From the NCBI GenBank assembly GCA_963849635.1, contig CAWKIA010000016.1, positions 62,001 to 126,000 of the forward strand: DNA of 64,000 bases. Direction: 5' to 3'. A program made the position numbers and the translations under genes. This DNA is from CAVRUD01 sp963849635 (GTDB lineage: Bacteria; Chloroflexota; Chloroflexia; Thermomicrobiales; UBA6265). Below, one piece after another: positions 18,646 to 27,265 of this stretch (its first letter is position 1; the number at the start of each line of letters is the position of its first letter). The notes below the pieces were generated by a model. It was given only the letters and a program-made list of their open reading frames with translations, was not told the DNA's origin and made no database searches.

Positions 18646-18815
18646 CGGCATCACCAGCGCCCGGTCGGCCCGGGTTCGCGCTCGTCCAGGCGCTCGCCCG
18701 GCGTCGCGGGCCGCGTTTGCGCTCTGGTCGCTTCACTCACCTCGTTCTCCTGGCCCACGCTTGGCTTCCAACCAGCGGACCTGGGATAAATCGCACACCA
18801 TCTTGAGGAACAACC

Positions 18816-18932
18816 ATGCTCCGAAGTTCCTTCATCCCCCGGTTCGCCCTCATGCTCGTGCCGGCCGTGCTCGTTGCCCCCGGCGCCCGACCCGCCGCGG
18901 CCGCGGCCCCGACGGTTGTCAGCAGCCCCAGA
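18816..18932 (+). pseudogene. Truncated third secreted-protein gene (signal peptide only)
   Basis: ATG 18816 has GAGGAA just upstream and encodes a complete signal peptide (MLRSSFIPRF, hydrophobic core, ARPAAAAAPTVV). Both the signal peptide end and the first mature residues match the protein at 15342 (ARPAAAVTAPTVV). Upstream DNA also shares CGCTTCACTCACC with the region before that gene (about 15167 and 18730). At 18933 the coding sequence is cut by repeat copy 2; the frame happens to stay open to 19481, but that part is antisense regulator DNA. Confidence 0.75.
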
Positions 18933-19402
18933 CAGGCCGCCAGCAAGGCGGCGATGTCGGGCGCCGCGTCGGTCACATGCTCGAGATTATCGAGGACGAT
19001 GAGTGTGCGCTCACGGCCGATCGCCGCGACAATCAGGTCGAGGAACGGGCGCCCATCGGAGTTGCGCACGCCAAGCACGCTGGCCACCGTCCCGAGCACC
19101 AGGGTGGAATCGGCCACCGGCGCGAGTTCGACGAACCAGATGCCACCGGGAAAGTGCGCCTGCAACGTCGGCAAGATGCGCAAGGCAAGGCGCGTCTTGC
19201 CCACGCCCCCGGGACCGGTGAGCGTGAGGAGCCGGACATCGGGCTGCGTGAGCAGGGCACTGATGGCCGCCATTTCGCGCTCCCGCCCGACAAACGACGT
19301 CAGCAGAACCGGCAATTGTTGGGCGGCGCGCTCCGCGGCGGGCGCGGTGAAGGGGGCGAGAGGCGCAGGCCGGCGGAGATCGAACGCGGCAACGGTACTC
19401 AT
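18933..19402 (-). pseudogene. STAND-LuxR regulator fragment (N-terminal ATPase part)
   Basis: From ATG 19402 it encodes the same ~155 N-terminal residues as the intact gene at 9068-11524, including GPGGVGKTR and LIVLDNLEHV, with a few substitutions (for example V to I and P to L positions). It stops matching after ALLAAC at 18933. The frame continues into unrelated antisense sequence to 18737. Lacking the rest of the ATPase, the TPRs and the HTH, it cannot act as a regulator. Confidence 0.85.
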
Positions 19403-19518
19403 CGGTCCTTCCGGCCAGGCTGTTTCCGCGATTGGGACGGTGGATTATTGTCGAGTATACGCGAACCTCGCCGGAGACTGAGCGATGGCCAAATCGCCGA
19501 GTCCATTGCGCGGTCTAT

Positions 19519-19535
19519 CTTCACAGGATCTTCAT
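19519..19535 (+). promoter_or_regulatory. Candidate OmpR-type direct-repeat operator, copy 2
   Basis: The CTTCAC / CTTCAT pair with an 11-bp period seen at 11641 is unchanged here, although nearby intergenic bases differ. It lies about 100 bp upstream of the second regulator copy. Confidence 0.4.
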
Positions 19536-19632
19536 AGCCATTAAGGAACGATAGCGACATTCGGCGTCGTTCTCTTACATGATTAGGTGCTGGCCGGGAC
19601 TCAATCCCGCCACGTGAAGCAGGGACGGGGCA

Positions 19633-20352
19633 ATGTCACGACGGACGATCCTGGTTGTCGACGATGATCCGCGGACGGTCGAGATCGTTCGCCTCAGGCT
19701 AGAGCGGGACGGATTTCGGGTCCGCGCCGCCGCCGACGGCGAGGCTGCCCTCGCCGCCGTGCGTGAGATCTCCCCCGACCTGATCGTGCTCGATCTGATG
19801 CTCCCCAAGATCGATGGGCTCGATGTCTGCCATATTCTGCGCACGGAGCACGAGCGCGAGATCCCGATCATCATGCTCACCGCCCGCGCCACCGAGGAGG
19901 ACACCCTGCTCGGCCTCGACAGCGGCGCCGACGACTACCTCACCAAACCGTTCAGCCCGCGGGAACTCTCGGCCCGGGTGCAGGCGGTCTTGCGCCGTGC
20001 CGCCCGGACGGAGGGTGGGGAGCCCGCCACGCTTACCCTCGGCGATCTGACGGTCAATCCGCGCACCTACGCCGTGACCCGGGCCGGTGCCGAGATCCAC
20101 CTGACCCGAACCGAGTTCAGCCTGCTTGCAACCCTGATCGCCGAGCCCGAGCGCGCGTTTACCCGGCTCGAGTTGATCGACCGCGTCTTCGGCTACGCGT
20201 ACGATGGGCTGGAGCGGACGATCGACGTCCACATCACCAACCTGCGCAAGAAGCTGGAACCGGTTCCCACCAGACCGCGCTACGTGCAGACGGTCTACGG
20301 CATTGGCTACCGGTTTGGCGGACGGAGTGCCCCTGATGACGATGCTGCATAG
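19633..20352 (+). CDS. OmpR-family response regulator, copy 2
   Basis: 239 residues, identical in protein and, by eye, in every base to 11755-12474. It has a receiver with phospho-acceptor Asp in LIVLDLMLP and a C-terminal winged helix. Its last 17 bases overlap the start of the intact histidine kinase (ATG 20336), so the pair is translationally coupled. This is the functional two-component system of the region; copy 1 is its duplicate without a kinase. The targets are not evident. The secreted Gln/Gly-rich protein at 21975 and the surface proteins upstream are candidates by position. Confidence 0.93.
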   Translation: MSRRTILVVDDDPRTVEIVRLRLERDGFRVRAAADGEAALAAVREISPDLIVLDLMLPKIDGLDVCHILRTEHEREIPIIMLTARATEEDTLLGLDSGADDYLTKPFSPRELSARVQAVLRRAARTEGGEPATLTLGDLTVNPRTYAVTRAGAEIHLTRTEFSLLATLIAEPERAFTRLELIDRVFGYAYDGLERTIDVHITNLRKKLEPVPTRPRYVQTVYGIGYRFGGRSAPDDDAA

Positions 20353-21835
20353 CCTCCGGTTCCGGCTCATCCTGGTCCTGATCCTGGTGACTTTGGTTCC
20401 GGTGGCGACAGTCTCGATCCTGATGCTCCAGGCGACAGAGAAAGCATTCCGCTCCTATTCCGACGAGCGATCGATCAGCGATGCCCAGAGCATCGTCGAA
20501 CAAGTTGGAGTTGAGACCGGATCGCACGTGGTAGTAGTGGGTGGCGAGACCGAGGCTGTGCTCGCCGACAAGCCCCCCGTGCCCAGCACATTCCACTTCG
20601 GCCAGGCCGGCGGCGGAGGCGATGTTGGCGGCGGCACGGCGTTCGGCGGAGTCGCTAGTGGCGCGGGGGGCAGCAACACCGTTCCAGGCAGCGCGAGCGG
20701 TGCTGACGATGTCCCGGTCGAAACGATCGACTTGGCGAACCTCTCTGGGAGTGCAAACGCCTCTGGGAGTGTTACCGCCCCCGAGGGCGGTGTCGCCGCC
20801 GGGGGCAGCGGAGCGACGACGTTCTCGACCGCCGGCATTCCCGACGACGCGCTGGTGGTCTCCATCCCCAGCATCTCCGATCAGGCATTCCTCGACGATG
20901 TCTCCCGCTCCCTCCTGATCGCCATCGGGGCGGCGGTCGCCGGCACCATCCTGATGGCCTTCCTGATCGCCCGGCACGTCGTTCGTCCGGTCGAACAACT
21001 CACCGCCGCCGCCCACGGGATGGCGGCGGGCGACCTGGGCCGGAGGGTGACGGTCCGCTCCCGCGATGAGATCGGCGTGCTGGCCGAGGCGTTCAACTCC
21101 ATGGCCGACAACCGCGCCCGCCTCGAAGCCCTCCGGCGCAACATGGTCAACGATGTCGCCCATGAACTGCGCACGCCCCTCAGCAACCTTCAGGGCTACC
21201 TGGAGGTGCTGCGCGATGGCCTTACCGCGCCGACTCCAGATGTTCTGGCTGCCCTGCACGACGAGTCCCTCTCCCTGAACCGGTTGGTGGCCGACTTGCA
21301 GGAGCTTGCACTGGCGGAGGCGGGGCAGCTCCCCCTGGTTCAGGAAGAGGTCGTGCTGGCCGACGCGGTCGTAAGCGCGGTCGAGGCGTTTGCCTCGAAG
21401 GCGACTGCCCAGGATCTCGGTCTGGAGTTCCGGGTGCCGGAGTCGCTGCCGCTCGTGCTGGCGGATCGCGCCCGTCTGGGACAGGTTTTTCGCAACCTGC
21501 TCGCCAATGCCTTCGCGCACACTCCCCCTGGCGGACGGGTCTCCGTCGATGCCACGGTCTCAGGGAATGACGTCGCCGTCTCCGTGCGTGATACCGGCAA
21601 CGGGATCGCGCCGGAGCACCTGCCGTACGTCTTCGATCGGTTTTACCGGGCCGACGCCGCCCGCGCCCGCGCGACTGGCGGAGCCGGGTTGGGCCTGGCG
21701 ATCGTCAAGCATCTCGTCGAGGCCCAGGGGGGCCGGATCTCCGCCGCCAGCCAGCCCGGCGACGGTACGACGCTGACCTTCACCCTGCCGCGGGCCGACA
21801 CGGCCGTCCCCATCCCGGACTCGATCCCAGCCTGA
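20336..21835 (+). CDS. Sensor histidine kinase (HAMP, HisKA, HATPase)
   Basis: 499 residues. The first membrane helix spans about residues 10-30; an extracytoplasmic loop of about 160 residues is unusually rich in Gly, Ala and Ser; the second helix lies near 195-220, followed by HAMP (RHVVRPVEQLTAAA). HisKA has the phospho-acceptor His in NDVAHELRTPLSNLQGYLE. HATPase_c has the N box RNLLANAFAHTP, DTGNGIAPEHLPYVFDRFYR and the G box GGAGLGLAIVKHLVE. It overlaps the upstream regulator by 17 bp. All catalytic motifs are present, so it should be active. The low-complexity sensor loop suggests surface or mechanical sensing rather than a small-ligand pocket; that is inference. Confidence 0.92.
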   Translation: MTMLHSLRFRLILVLILVTLVPVATVSILMLQATEKAFRSYSDERSISDAQSIVEQVGVETGSHVVVVGGETEAVLADKPPVPSTFHFGQAGGGGDVGGGTAFGGVASGAGGSNTVPGSASGADDVPVETIDLANLSGSANASGSVTAPEGGVAAGGSGATTFSTAGIPDDALVVSIPSISDQAFLDDVSRSLLIAIGAAVAGTILMAFLIARHVVRPVEQLTAAAHGMAAGDLGRRVTVRSRDEIGVLAEAFNSMADNRARLEALRRNMVNDVAHELRTPLSNLQGYLEVLRDGLTAPTPDVLAALHDESLSLNRLVADLQELALAEAGQLPLVQEEVVLADAVVSAVEAFASKATAQDLGLEFRVPESLPLVLADRARLGQVFRNLLANAFAHTPPGGRVSVDATVSGNDVAVSVRDTGNGIAPEHLPYVFDRFYRADAARARATGGAGLGLAIVKHLVEAQGGRISAASQPGDGTTLTFTLPRADTAVPIPDSIPA

Positions 21836-21974
21836 CGCGCCGGGAGCCTTCATCACTTCTGAACATCGACCCGGGTAGGGTGTGGATGCTCGCCCAAGGA
21901 ACGGCTTCGGGGCCCAGAAGCCGGGGGATGGGGTGAGCATCGACATGAGGCAATAGCGACCCGGAGATCGATAG

Positions 21975-22934
21975 ATGGAATTGACCAGGTTTGTCCCGGC
22001 ACGTTCACGGCTGACAGCGGCGGTGGCTGTCGGAGCGATGGCCCTGACATTGGCGGGGCTCCACGCCCCGGGCGCGGGTGCTGCCAGCCAGCAACCCCCC
22101 GCCAACCAGCAACCCCCCGTCTGCCAATCGTTCACCGTAGCGGACGCCCAGGGCGTGGCCACAGGACCGGTGGCCGGCGAGGTCCAGTCCGCGCCGATCA
22201 CTGGTGCGCAGGCAGGTACGCAGAGCGGCGGCGCTCCTCAAGCGGCGACGGGCCAGGCAGGTCAGCCCGGAGCAGGTGCTGACGTCGCTCCGAACGCGCC
22301 CGAAACCGTGTCGTGTGTTATTGACGCCGCCGGCGTGCCCAACAACGTGTGCGTGGTGACGAATCCGGGTGTCCCAGGACAGGCGGGAACCTTCTCCACC
22401 GAAGCGGGCACAACCGGTCAGGACGAGGCGATCGTCGGGAGCGCCCAGCCGGGTGCCGGGCAGCAGACCGCACCCGATCAGGTTCCGGCCGGCGGTCAGG
22501 TCCAATCTGGTGGAGTAGCGCCGGCCGGCAATCAGGTGCTCAACCCCAACGAACAGGCAACCGCGACCGGCGGAACGGCGAGCACCCAGGGTGCCCAAGG
22601 CACGCAGGATAGCGTGGCCGCCGCTGGCCAGGCCGGAGCGCAAGCAGGTGGCGTCAGCACAGCGCAGCCCAATCAGCCGTTCACCGTCGCGGGCGGCGGG
22701 GATCTCGTGATCTCGGACGTGAAACCTGGCGAGATGGCCGGGGCATGCGGCGCCGGTGGTAGCTTTGGAATCGACACCCCCGCTAACGTGATCGAGAACG
22801 GGACCGGCTCCGCGACCGCCGACGCCGTCCCTGCCATTGAGCAGGCTCCGGCCGCCGGCTGCGAGGAGACCGTCATCTCAGAGTTCCCGCTTCCCACCGG
22901 CGGATCGGTCAAGGTGTCCGTGACGCCCTGCTAA
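21975..22934 (+). CDS. Secreted Gln/Gly/Ala-rich protein with six cysteines
   Basis: 319 residues. The N-terminus carries a signal peptide (basic start, hydrophobic stretch, GAGAAS), then a QQPPANQQPPVC segment, long low-complexity runs of Gln, Ala, Gly and Thr, and a C-terminus ending in Cys. Cysteines sit in short structured islands (VSCVIDAAGVPNNVCVVTN, GACGAGG, AAGCEETVI), which suggests disulfide-linked modules joined by flexible linkers. The family is not recognised. ATG 21975 follows GGAG. It lies 140 bp after the kinase and ends at its own terminator, so it may be the output or the sensed partner of that two-component system. Confidence 0.65.
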   Translation: MELTRFVPARSRLTAAVAVGAMALTLAGLHAPGAGAASQQPPANQQPPVCQSFTVADAQGVATGPVAGEVQSAPITGAQAGTQSGGAPQAATGQAGQPGAGADVAPNAPETVSCVIDAAGVPNNVCVVTNPGVPGQAGTFSTEAGTTGQDEAIVGSAQPGAGQQTAPDQVPAGGQVQSGGVAPAGNQVLNPNEQATATGGTASTQGAQGTQDSVAAAGQAGAQAGGVSTAQPNQPFTVAGGGDLVISDVKPGEMAGACGAGGSFGIDTPANVIENGTGSATADAVPAIEQAPAAGCEETVISEFPLPTGGSVKVSVTPC

Positions 22935-22967
22935 CTCCCAAACTCCTGAGACAATCGATCACGATGG

Positions 22968-23007
22968 AAACCGGGCGGATGTGCCAAAACGCACCCGCCC
23001 GGGTTTT
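22968..23007 (+). terminator. Rho-independent terminator
   Basis: AAACCGGGCGG and GTGC on the left pair with GCAC and CCGCCCGGGTTT on the right, with small bulges and a CAAAAC loop, ending in TTTT. It lies 34 bp after the stop codon. Confidence 0.85.
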
Positions 23008-23109
23008 GACGTTCCCTGTGTCGGCCAAGAGGGAGGAGCAGCGACGTCTCTGGGCCGCCCGGGCAGTTTGATATTGGCCGCGCAGGTTCTCTGGTGAGAG
23101 GCGGACCGA

Positions 23110-23450
23110 TTGTTTAGACGGGGAGATGGTTTACAGGTCGACGGGGACATGGTTGACACCATCGGGGCATGCTGGGACCGACGCAGCGAGGTGCCAGCGT
23201 GCGGTTCCGGGAGACGTCGATCGTGGCCACCAAAAACGGGCGTTGGTCGCGTTGGCGGAGCAGGGAGGCATCCCATTTGCCGAGCTGCTGCCGCGGATTC
23301 GCCATCAGCCGCCCTACGGGCTACCAGTTGCTGCGGCGGTTTCAGGCCGAGGGCGTCGCGGGCTTGGCGGAGCGCAGCCGCCGTCCGCAGACGAGCCCCG
23401 GGCGGACGGTCTATCGCGGTGGAAGCCCGCGACGTGGCGTTGCGGCTGCA
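23110..23450 (+). pseudogene. IS481-type transposase N-terminal relic
   Basis: Three frames together spell the N-terminus of an IS481-type transposase: RETSIV, KRALVALAEQGG in one frame, RFAISRPTGYQLLRRF with EGVAGLAERSRRPQTSPG in another, and VEARDVALRL in a third. The HTH part is recognisable but frameshifted several times. The catalytic core is absent; it is replaced by IS110 sequence from about 23450. Confidence 0.65.
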
Positions 23451-24270
23451 CCGGCATCGGCGACCTGACGGCGGGCTGGGACCGGACGCGGCCCACGAAG
23501 CGCTGCGCGACCTGACGCGGGCGCGGGAGGCGGCCGCGGACTGCACCGGGCGCGATCAGCGCCTGCATTTCTGCGTCTGCGCTAGGGCCTGCGTCCCTCG
23601 GCGTGCATAAGGCTCCGACGCTTCACTACCGGCCGACTGCACTGCCCATCCTGAACCTGGTTCAGGCGGCCCACCGGGCGGTCTTGGCCGACGCGCTGAC
23701 GGCCCTCGACCAGGCGGCGGCCCGGCTGGGCCGATTGGAGGAGGCCATCCAGGCGGAGCTGGAGCGCGGCCCGCTGGCGCCGCTGCTGGGGGCGCTGCAA
23801 TGCCTGCGCGGCGTGGGCCTGGTGACGGCGGCGACGCTGGTGGCCGAACTGGGCGACCTGCGCCGCTTCGCCAGCCCGCGCCAGCTGATGGCCTACGCCG
23901 GGCTGGTGCCGGGGGAGCACTCCAGCGGGGGGCGCACCCGGCGGGGCGGGATCACCAAGACCGGCAACCCCACGTCCGGCGGGTCATCGTGGAGGCGGCC
24001 TGGCACTACCGCCACCCGCCGCGGGTGGGGACGACGCTGCGCCGCCGCCAGGCCGGGCAGCCGGCGGCGGTGACCGAGGTCGCCTGGAAGGCCCAGGGCC
24101 GCCTGCACCGGCGCTTCCGCCGCTTGGTGGGGCAAGGCAAGCTCAAGCAGGAGGCGGTGGTCGCGGTCGCGCGCGAATTGCTGGGCTTCGTCTGGGCCAT
24201 CGCCCGGCAGGTGGACGCCACGGCGGCGCGGCCGGCCCCGGCCCCCATCCCGGCGGGCGTCGCGGCCTAG
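23450..24270 (+). pseudogene. IS110-family transposase relic
   Basis: Begins within the GDLTAGW / PDAAHEALRDLTRAREAA segment of an IS110 transposase. After frame changes it gives the transposase_20 C-terminal domain: LQCLRGVGLVTAATLVAELGD, FASPRQLMAYAGLVPGE, SSGGRTRRGGITKTGN, then (shifted) RRVIVEAAWHYRHPP. The Ser-containing C-terminal domain is readable but the N-terminal DEDD nuclease is missing. This is a dead element, fused head to tail to an IS481 remnant. Confidence 0.75.
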
Positions 24271-24652
24271 CCCCGCGCCCGGGGCGACGGCGTCGGTGGC
24301 GGAGGAGCGTGGTCGCGGACGGAGAGTCCGGTGCGCCCCTTGCGCGGCGGGTGCGCCGCCATGCGCGTTCGTAGAGCGAGGCAGCTCCCGGCGGATCAGG
24401 GTCATGCGGTGGGCGATCCCGGTCGCCCCAGACCCGCGCATACCAGGCTGATCCACCGTCGTAGCCTTCCCGCTCGTCCGCCACGGTCGCCGTCGCACCG
24501 ATTCCCTACCAGACGTTGATACGCCGCTCCAGACCAGGGACGACGCGGTTGGGAATCGGGCGACACACCGGTCCGCACCTACAACGGGCGACGCGGTTTC
24601 CAAACGGAAAACGCTAGCAAACGCCAGGGTAGCCTCCAGGCACGACCAATGC
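24271..24652. other. Intergenic region, no gene seen
   Basis: About 380 bp between the IS110 relic and the convergent M24 peptidase gene. It probably still contains the IS110 right end. A GGGCGACACACCG...GCACCTACAACGGGCGACGCGG stretch near 24557 has the look of a dispersed Chloroflexota repeat. Confidence 0.45.
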
Positions 24653-25921
24653 TTAGATCACATGAAACGCCGTCTGCCTCCCCGCCAGAACCTGACATCC
24701 AGCTTCGGTAAACGAGACATCCTGCTCGATCGGCAGGCGGACGACCTCGCCGCCCCAGGCGGGCGCCGGCGCCTCAACTGAGAGCTCCATCGCGTAGCAA
24801 CTGTTGGGGCGGATCACCACGTCGCCGCGGCCGGGGCAGCGCTCCTGCTCCCATGGCAGGCCGATCAGCGGACCAGGCTCATGCAGGTACCAGCCGGTTG
24901 AGTGCGAGTAGATCCGGGGTCCGGGAATACCCGCTGCTCGGGCGCGGTCGAGCAGATAGGCGAGGGTCTCGTTGCCGGTCTTCCCGGCGCTGAATTCCGC
25001 CATGAAGATGTCCTGTAGGCGGTTCCCCTCGGCGAGGAGATCGGTGAGCCACTGAGGCGGACCCGACTCCCCGGGCAGGCGGACATACGCGAGTTCCTGA
25101 TGATCTGAAACCAGGCGCAGGTACTTGAGGCCGACGTCGCAGTGGATGACATCCCCGGCGCGGACGGTGCGGTCGTCCGCGCCGAATTGGGCGGTAGTCG
25201 CCGGGTTGCGGATCAGCCGGAAGTACGGTTTGAAGGAGACGGTGAGTCCCCGATCGGCGCAGTGTTGCCAGTAGCGCCACATCAGATCGTCGATGGTCGT
25301 CTCCCCGGGAATCACCGTGGCGGGACTGTAGCACTCGGCGATGATGTGGCGGGCAATGGCGCAAACGTCCTCGTAGACCGCCAGGTCGTCCGCCGTGTAG
25401 GTCGTCAGCCAGCGGACGGCCAGGTCCTCCGCCGAGACCATTCGTTCGACATAACGGTTGGGAAGGCGCTCGACCAATTGGCGATGCAGGTTATGGGTGA
25501 GTCCCCCAGCCGCCCACTGAATGCTGCCGATGTTGATGCCGATCCGAGCAGGATCGTGGGTTTCGATCAAATCGATCAGGATCGGCCACTGCTCGGTCTC
25601 GATTTGGCCGGCGTAGGGCCGTTGATAGAGCGCGTGGGTGTTGGTACCCGAGATGTTGAACCGCTCGACGGTATCGCCGTGCTTGAAGAAGGCAAGCATC
25701 TGCAAGATAGGGCACCAGGTGTCCATCGGGATCATCGTCGCGTAGACCGGATCGAGGTCGTCTTCCTGGCAGAGGATGAGCCAGCAATCGATCTCGGAAT
25801 CGCGCATGATGGCCGGAATGATCTCGTCCAGGCGGCGCTCCAGCAGCCGGTTGATGACCGCGGCTTGTTCCCGGACCGGCAGCACCTGGGGACCGCGTTG
25901 GGCGCCCATCTCGTTCGGCAT
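24653..25921 (-). CDS. M24-family metallopeptidase (Xaa-Pro peptidase-like)
   Basis: 422 residues from ATG 25921, preceded on the minus strand by GAGAGGATC; a longer frame to 25972 lacks a site. The N-terminal creatinase-like domain holds about 170 residues. The C-terminal pita-bread domain carries the expected metal-binding positions: Asp in IHCDVG, Asp in LVSDHQ, His in STGWYLHEPG, Glu in AMELSVEAP, and Glu in SFTEAGCQVL. Some surrounding residues depart from classical aminopeptidase P, so a specialised amidase or dipeptidase is possible. It is divergent from a Gfo/Idh/MocA gene, in a cluster that also has a D-aminopeptidase. Confidence 0.85.
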   Translation of the reverse strand: MPNEMGAQRGPQVLPVREQAAVINRLLERRLDEIIPAIMRDSEIDCWLILCQEDDLDPVYATMIPMDTWCPILQMLAFFKHGDTVERFNISGTNTHALYQRPYAGQIETEQWPILIDLIETHDPARIGINIGSIQWAAGGLTHNLHRQLVERLPNRYVERMVSAEDLAVRWLTTYTADDLAVYEDVCAIARHIIAECYSPATVIPGETTIDDLMWRYWQHCADRGLTVSFKPYFRLIRNPATTAQFGADDRTVRAGDVIHCDVGLKYLRLVSDHQELAYVRLPGESGPPQWLTDLLAEGNRLQDIFMAEFSAGKTGNETLAYLLDRARAAGIPGPRIYSHSTGWYLHEPGPLIGLPWEQERCPGRGDVVIRPNSCYAMELSVEAPAPAWGGEVVRLPIEQDVSFTEAGCQVLAGRQTAFHVI

Positions 25922-26041
25922 GATGATCCTCTCACCTGGTCTGCATGCGTGCGTGCGCCGGCCGCGCCGCACGTGGTCCGATTGCGATAGGGTAGCGCCG
26001 AGCGGGCGGGTGTGCTGAGCGCTTGGCAGCGAAGGGAGCGG

Positions 26042-27152
26042 ATGGTGACGATCAGGTTCGGGGTGGTGGGACTACGGCGTGGTCAGAGCTTCGTCCGGGT
26101 CTGCCAGGCGGCTGGCGGCGCCAGTGTTACGGCGCTGTTCGATATCGACGAGGCACGCGTCGCCGAGACCGCCGGCAAGATCGGAGCACGGCCCTTCACC
26201 GATTACGATGACTTTCTCGCCTCGGAGATCGACGCGGTCGTCATTGCCTCGCCAGTGCCGTTCCACGTGTCCCAGTCGGTGGATGCATTGAACGCCGGCA
26301 AGCATGTGCTCAGCGAGGTGACCGCCTGCCAATCGCTTGAGGACGCTCGGGCACTGGTGGCCGCGGCCGAGGGTAGCCGGGCGATCTACATGCTGGCCGA
26401 GAACTACCGCTACCTCGATGAGGTCGAGCTGCTCAAGCGTCTCCACGATGACGGCCGTTTCGGCGAGCTCTACTACGGTGCGGGCGAATACCTGCACGAC
26501 TGCCGCGACCTTTGGTACGACGCGGGCGGCAGCCTGACCTGGCGGGGTCGCGGCCTCCTGGGCGTCTACTGCACCCACAGCCTGGGGCCACTGCTCTACA
26601 TCACCGGGGATCGGATCTGCCTCCGTCAGCGCCATGGACGTGCCTGGGGGCAAATTCGACCCCAACGTATCCAACCCGACTATGCACCTGATGCTGATGG
26701 TCACCACGGGCGGGGTCACGCTGCGAGTACGGGTTGATCACGTCTCCCCCCGGCCTCACCAGATGGCCTACTACGCCCTGCAAGGCACGGCGGGTTGCGT
26801 CGAGTCCTGGCGCGGCGGCGGAGATCAGAGCAAAGCCTGGTTCGCGGACGAGCATGAGCCGTCGACAACCTCCGGTGGGGCACAGTGGCACCCACTGTCT
26901 GAACAGGCGGGCCGCTACATCCCCGAGCGCCTGGCCGCGCCGGAGGAGGCCAGACTGGGCGGGCACGGCACCAGCGAATACTGGATGCTGCGCGATTTCC
27001 TGGCGGCGGCTCGGGGCGAAATGGCTCCTCCGATCGACGTCTATCGCGCCGTGGACTATTCCCTTCCCGGTGTGCTCGCGATAGCCTCGGCGGAGGCAAA
27101 GGGCGCGCCCCAACCTGTGCCAGATCCCCGCGAGTTTCGGGCGGTTGATTGA
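26042..27152 (+). CDS. Gfo/Idh/MocA-family oxidoreductase, frameshifted
   Basis: About 370 residues if repaired. ATG 26042 follows GAAGGGAG. The N-terminal Rossmann domain has VVGLRRGQSF in place of the usual GxGxxG, then VVIASPVPFHVSQSVDALNAGKHVLSE, the family's sugar-dehydrogenase signature with Glu rather than the common EKP Lys. The frame changes near 26618, where one extra T between GDRI and ASVSAMDVPGG restores the C-terminal substrate domain in the next frame. The missing Lys of EKP hints at a non-dehydrogenase role. It probably acts with the LLM enzyme downstream. Confidence 0.8.
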
Positions 27153-27265
27153 GAATGTCGTTACCACGCCAAGGCGGCGGCCCTGGTGCGATGTATGCTG
27201 ACACCCTTGGCATGGCCGGCGGATGGGGACCAGTTCGCCCCGGTCCGATCAGCAGGAGGCGTATT

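Larger units (their letters stand above)
18933..20433. repeat. 1.5-kb direct repeat, copy 2
   Basis: Second copy of 11055-12555. Its left edge cuts a secreted-protein gene and leaves only the 5' part of the STAND-LuxR gene. Its right edge runs into the intact kinase. The architecture (repeat, unique block, repeat) is that of a single-crossover integration or a segmental duplication. Confidence 0.9.

Noticed and set aside
16483..18654. 723-residue minus-strand open frame
   Set aside because: Antisense to the LPDTG protein, whose signal peptide, repeats and sorting signal are unmistakable.
18933..19481. Extension of the 18816 secreted-protein frame
   Set aside because: After 18932 the frame is antisense STAND-LuxR DNA from the direct repeat, so the fusion product is accidental.
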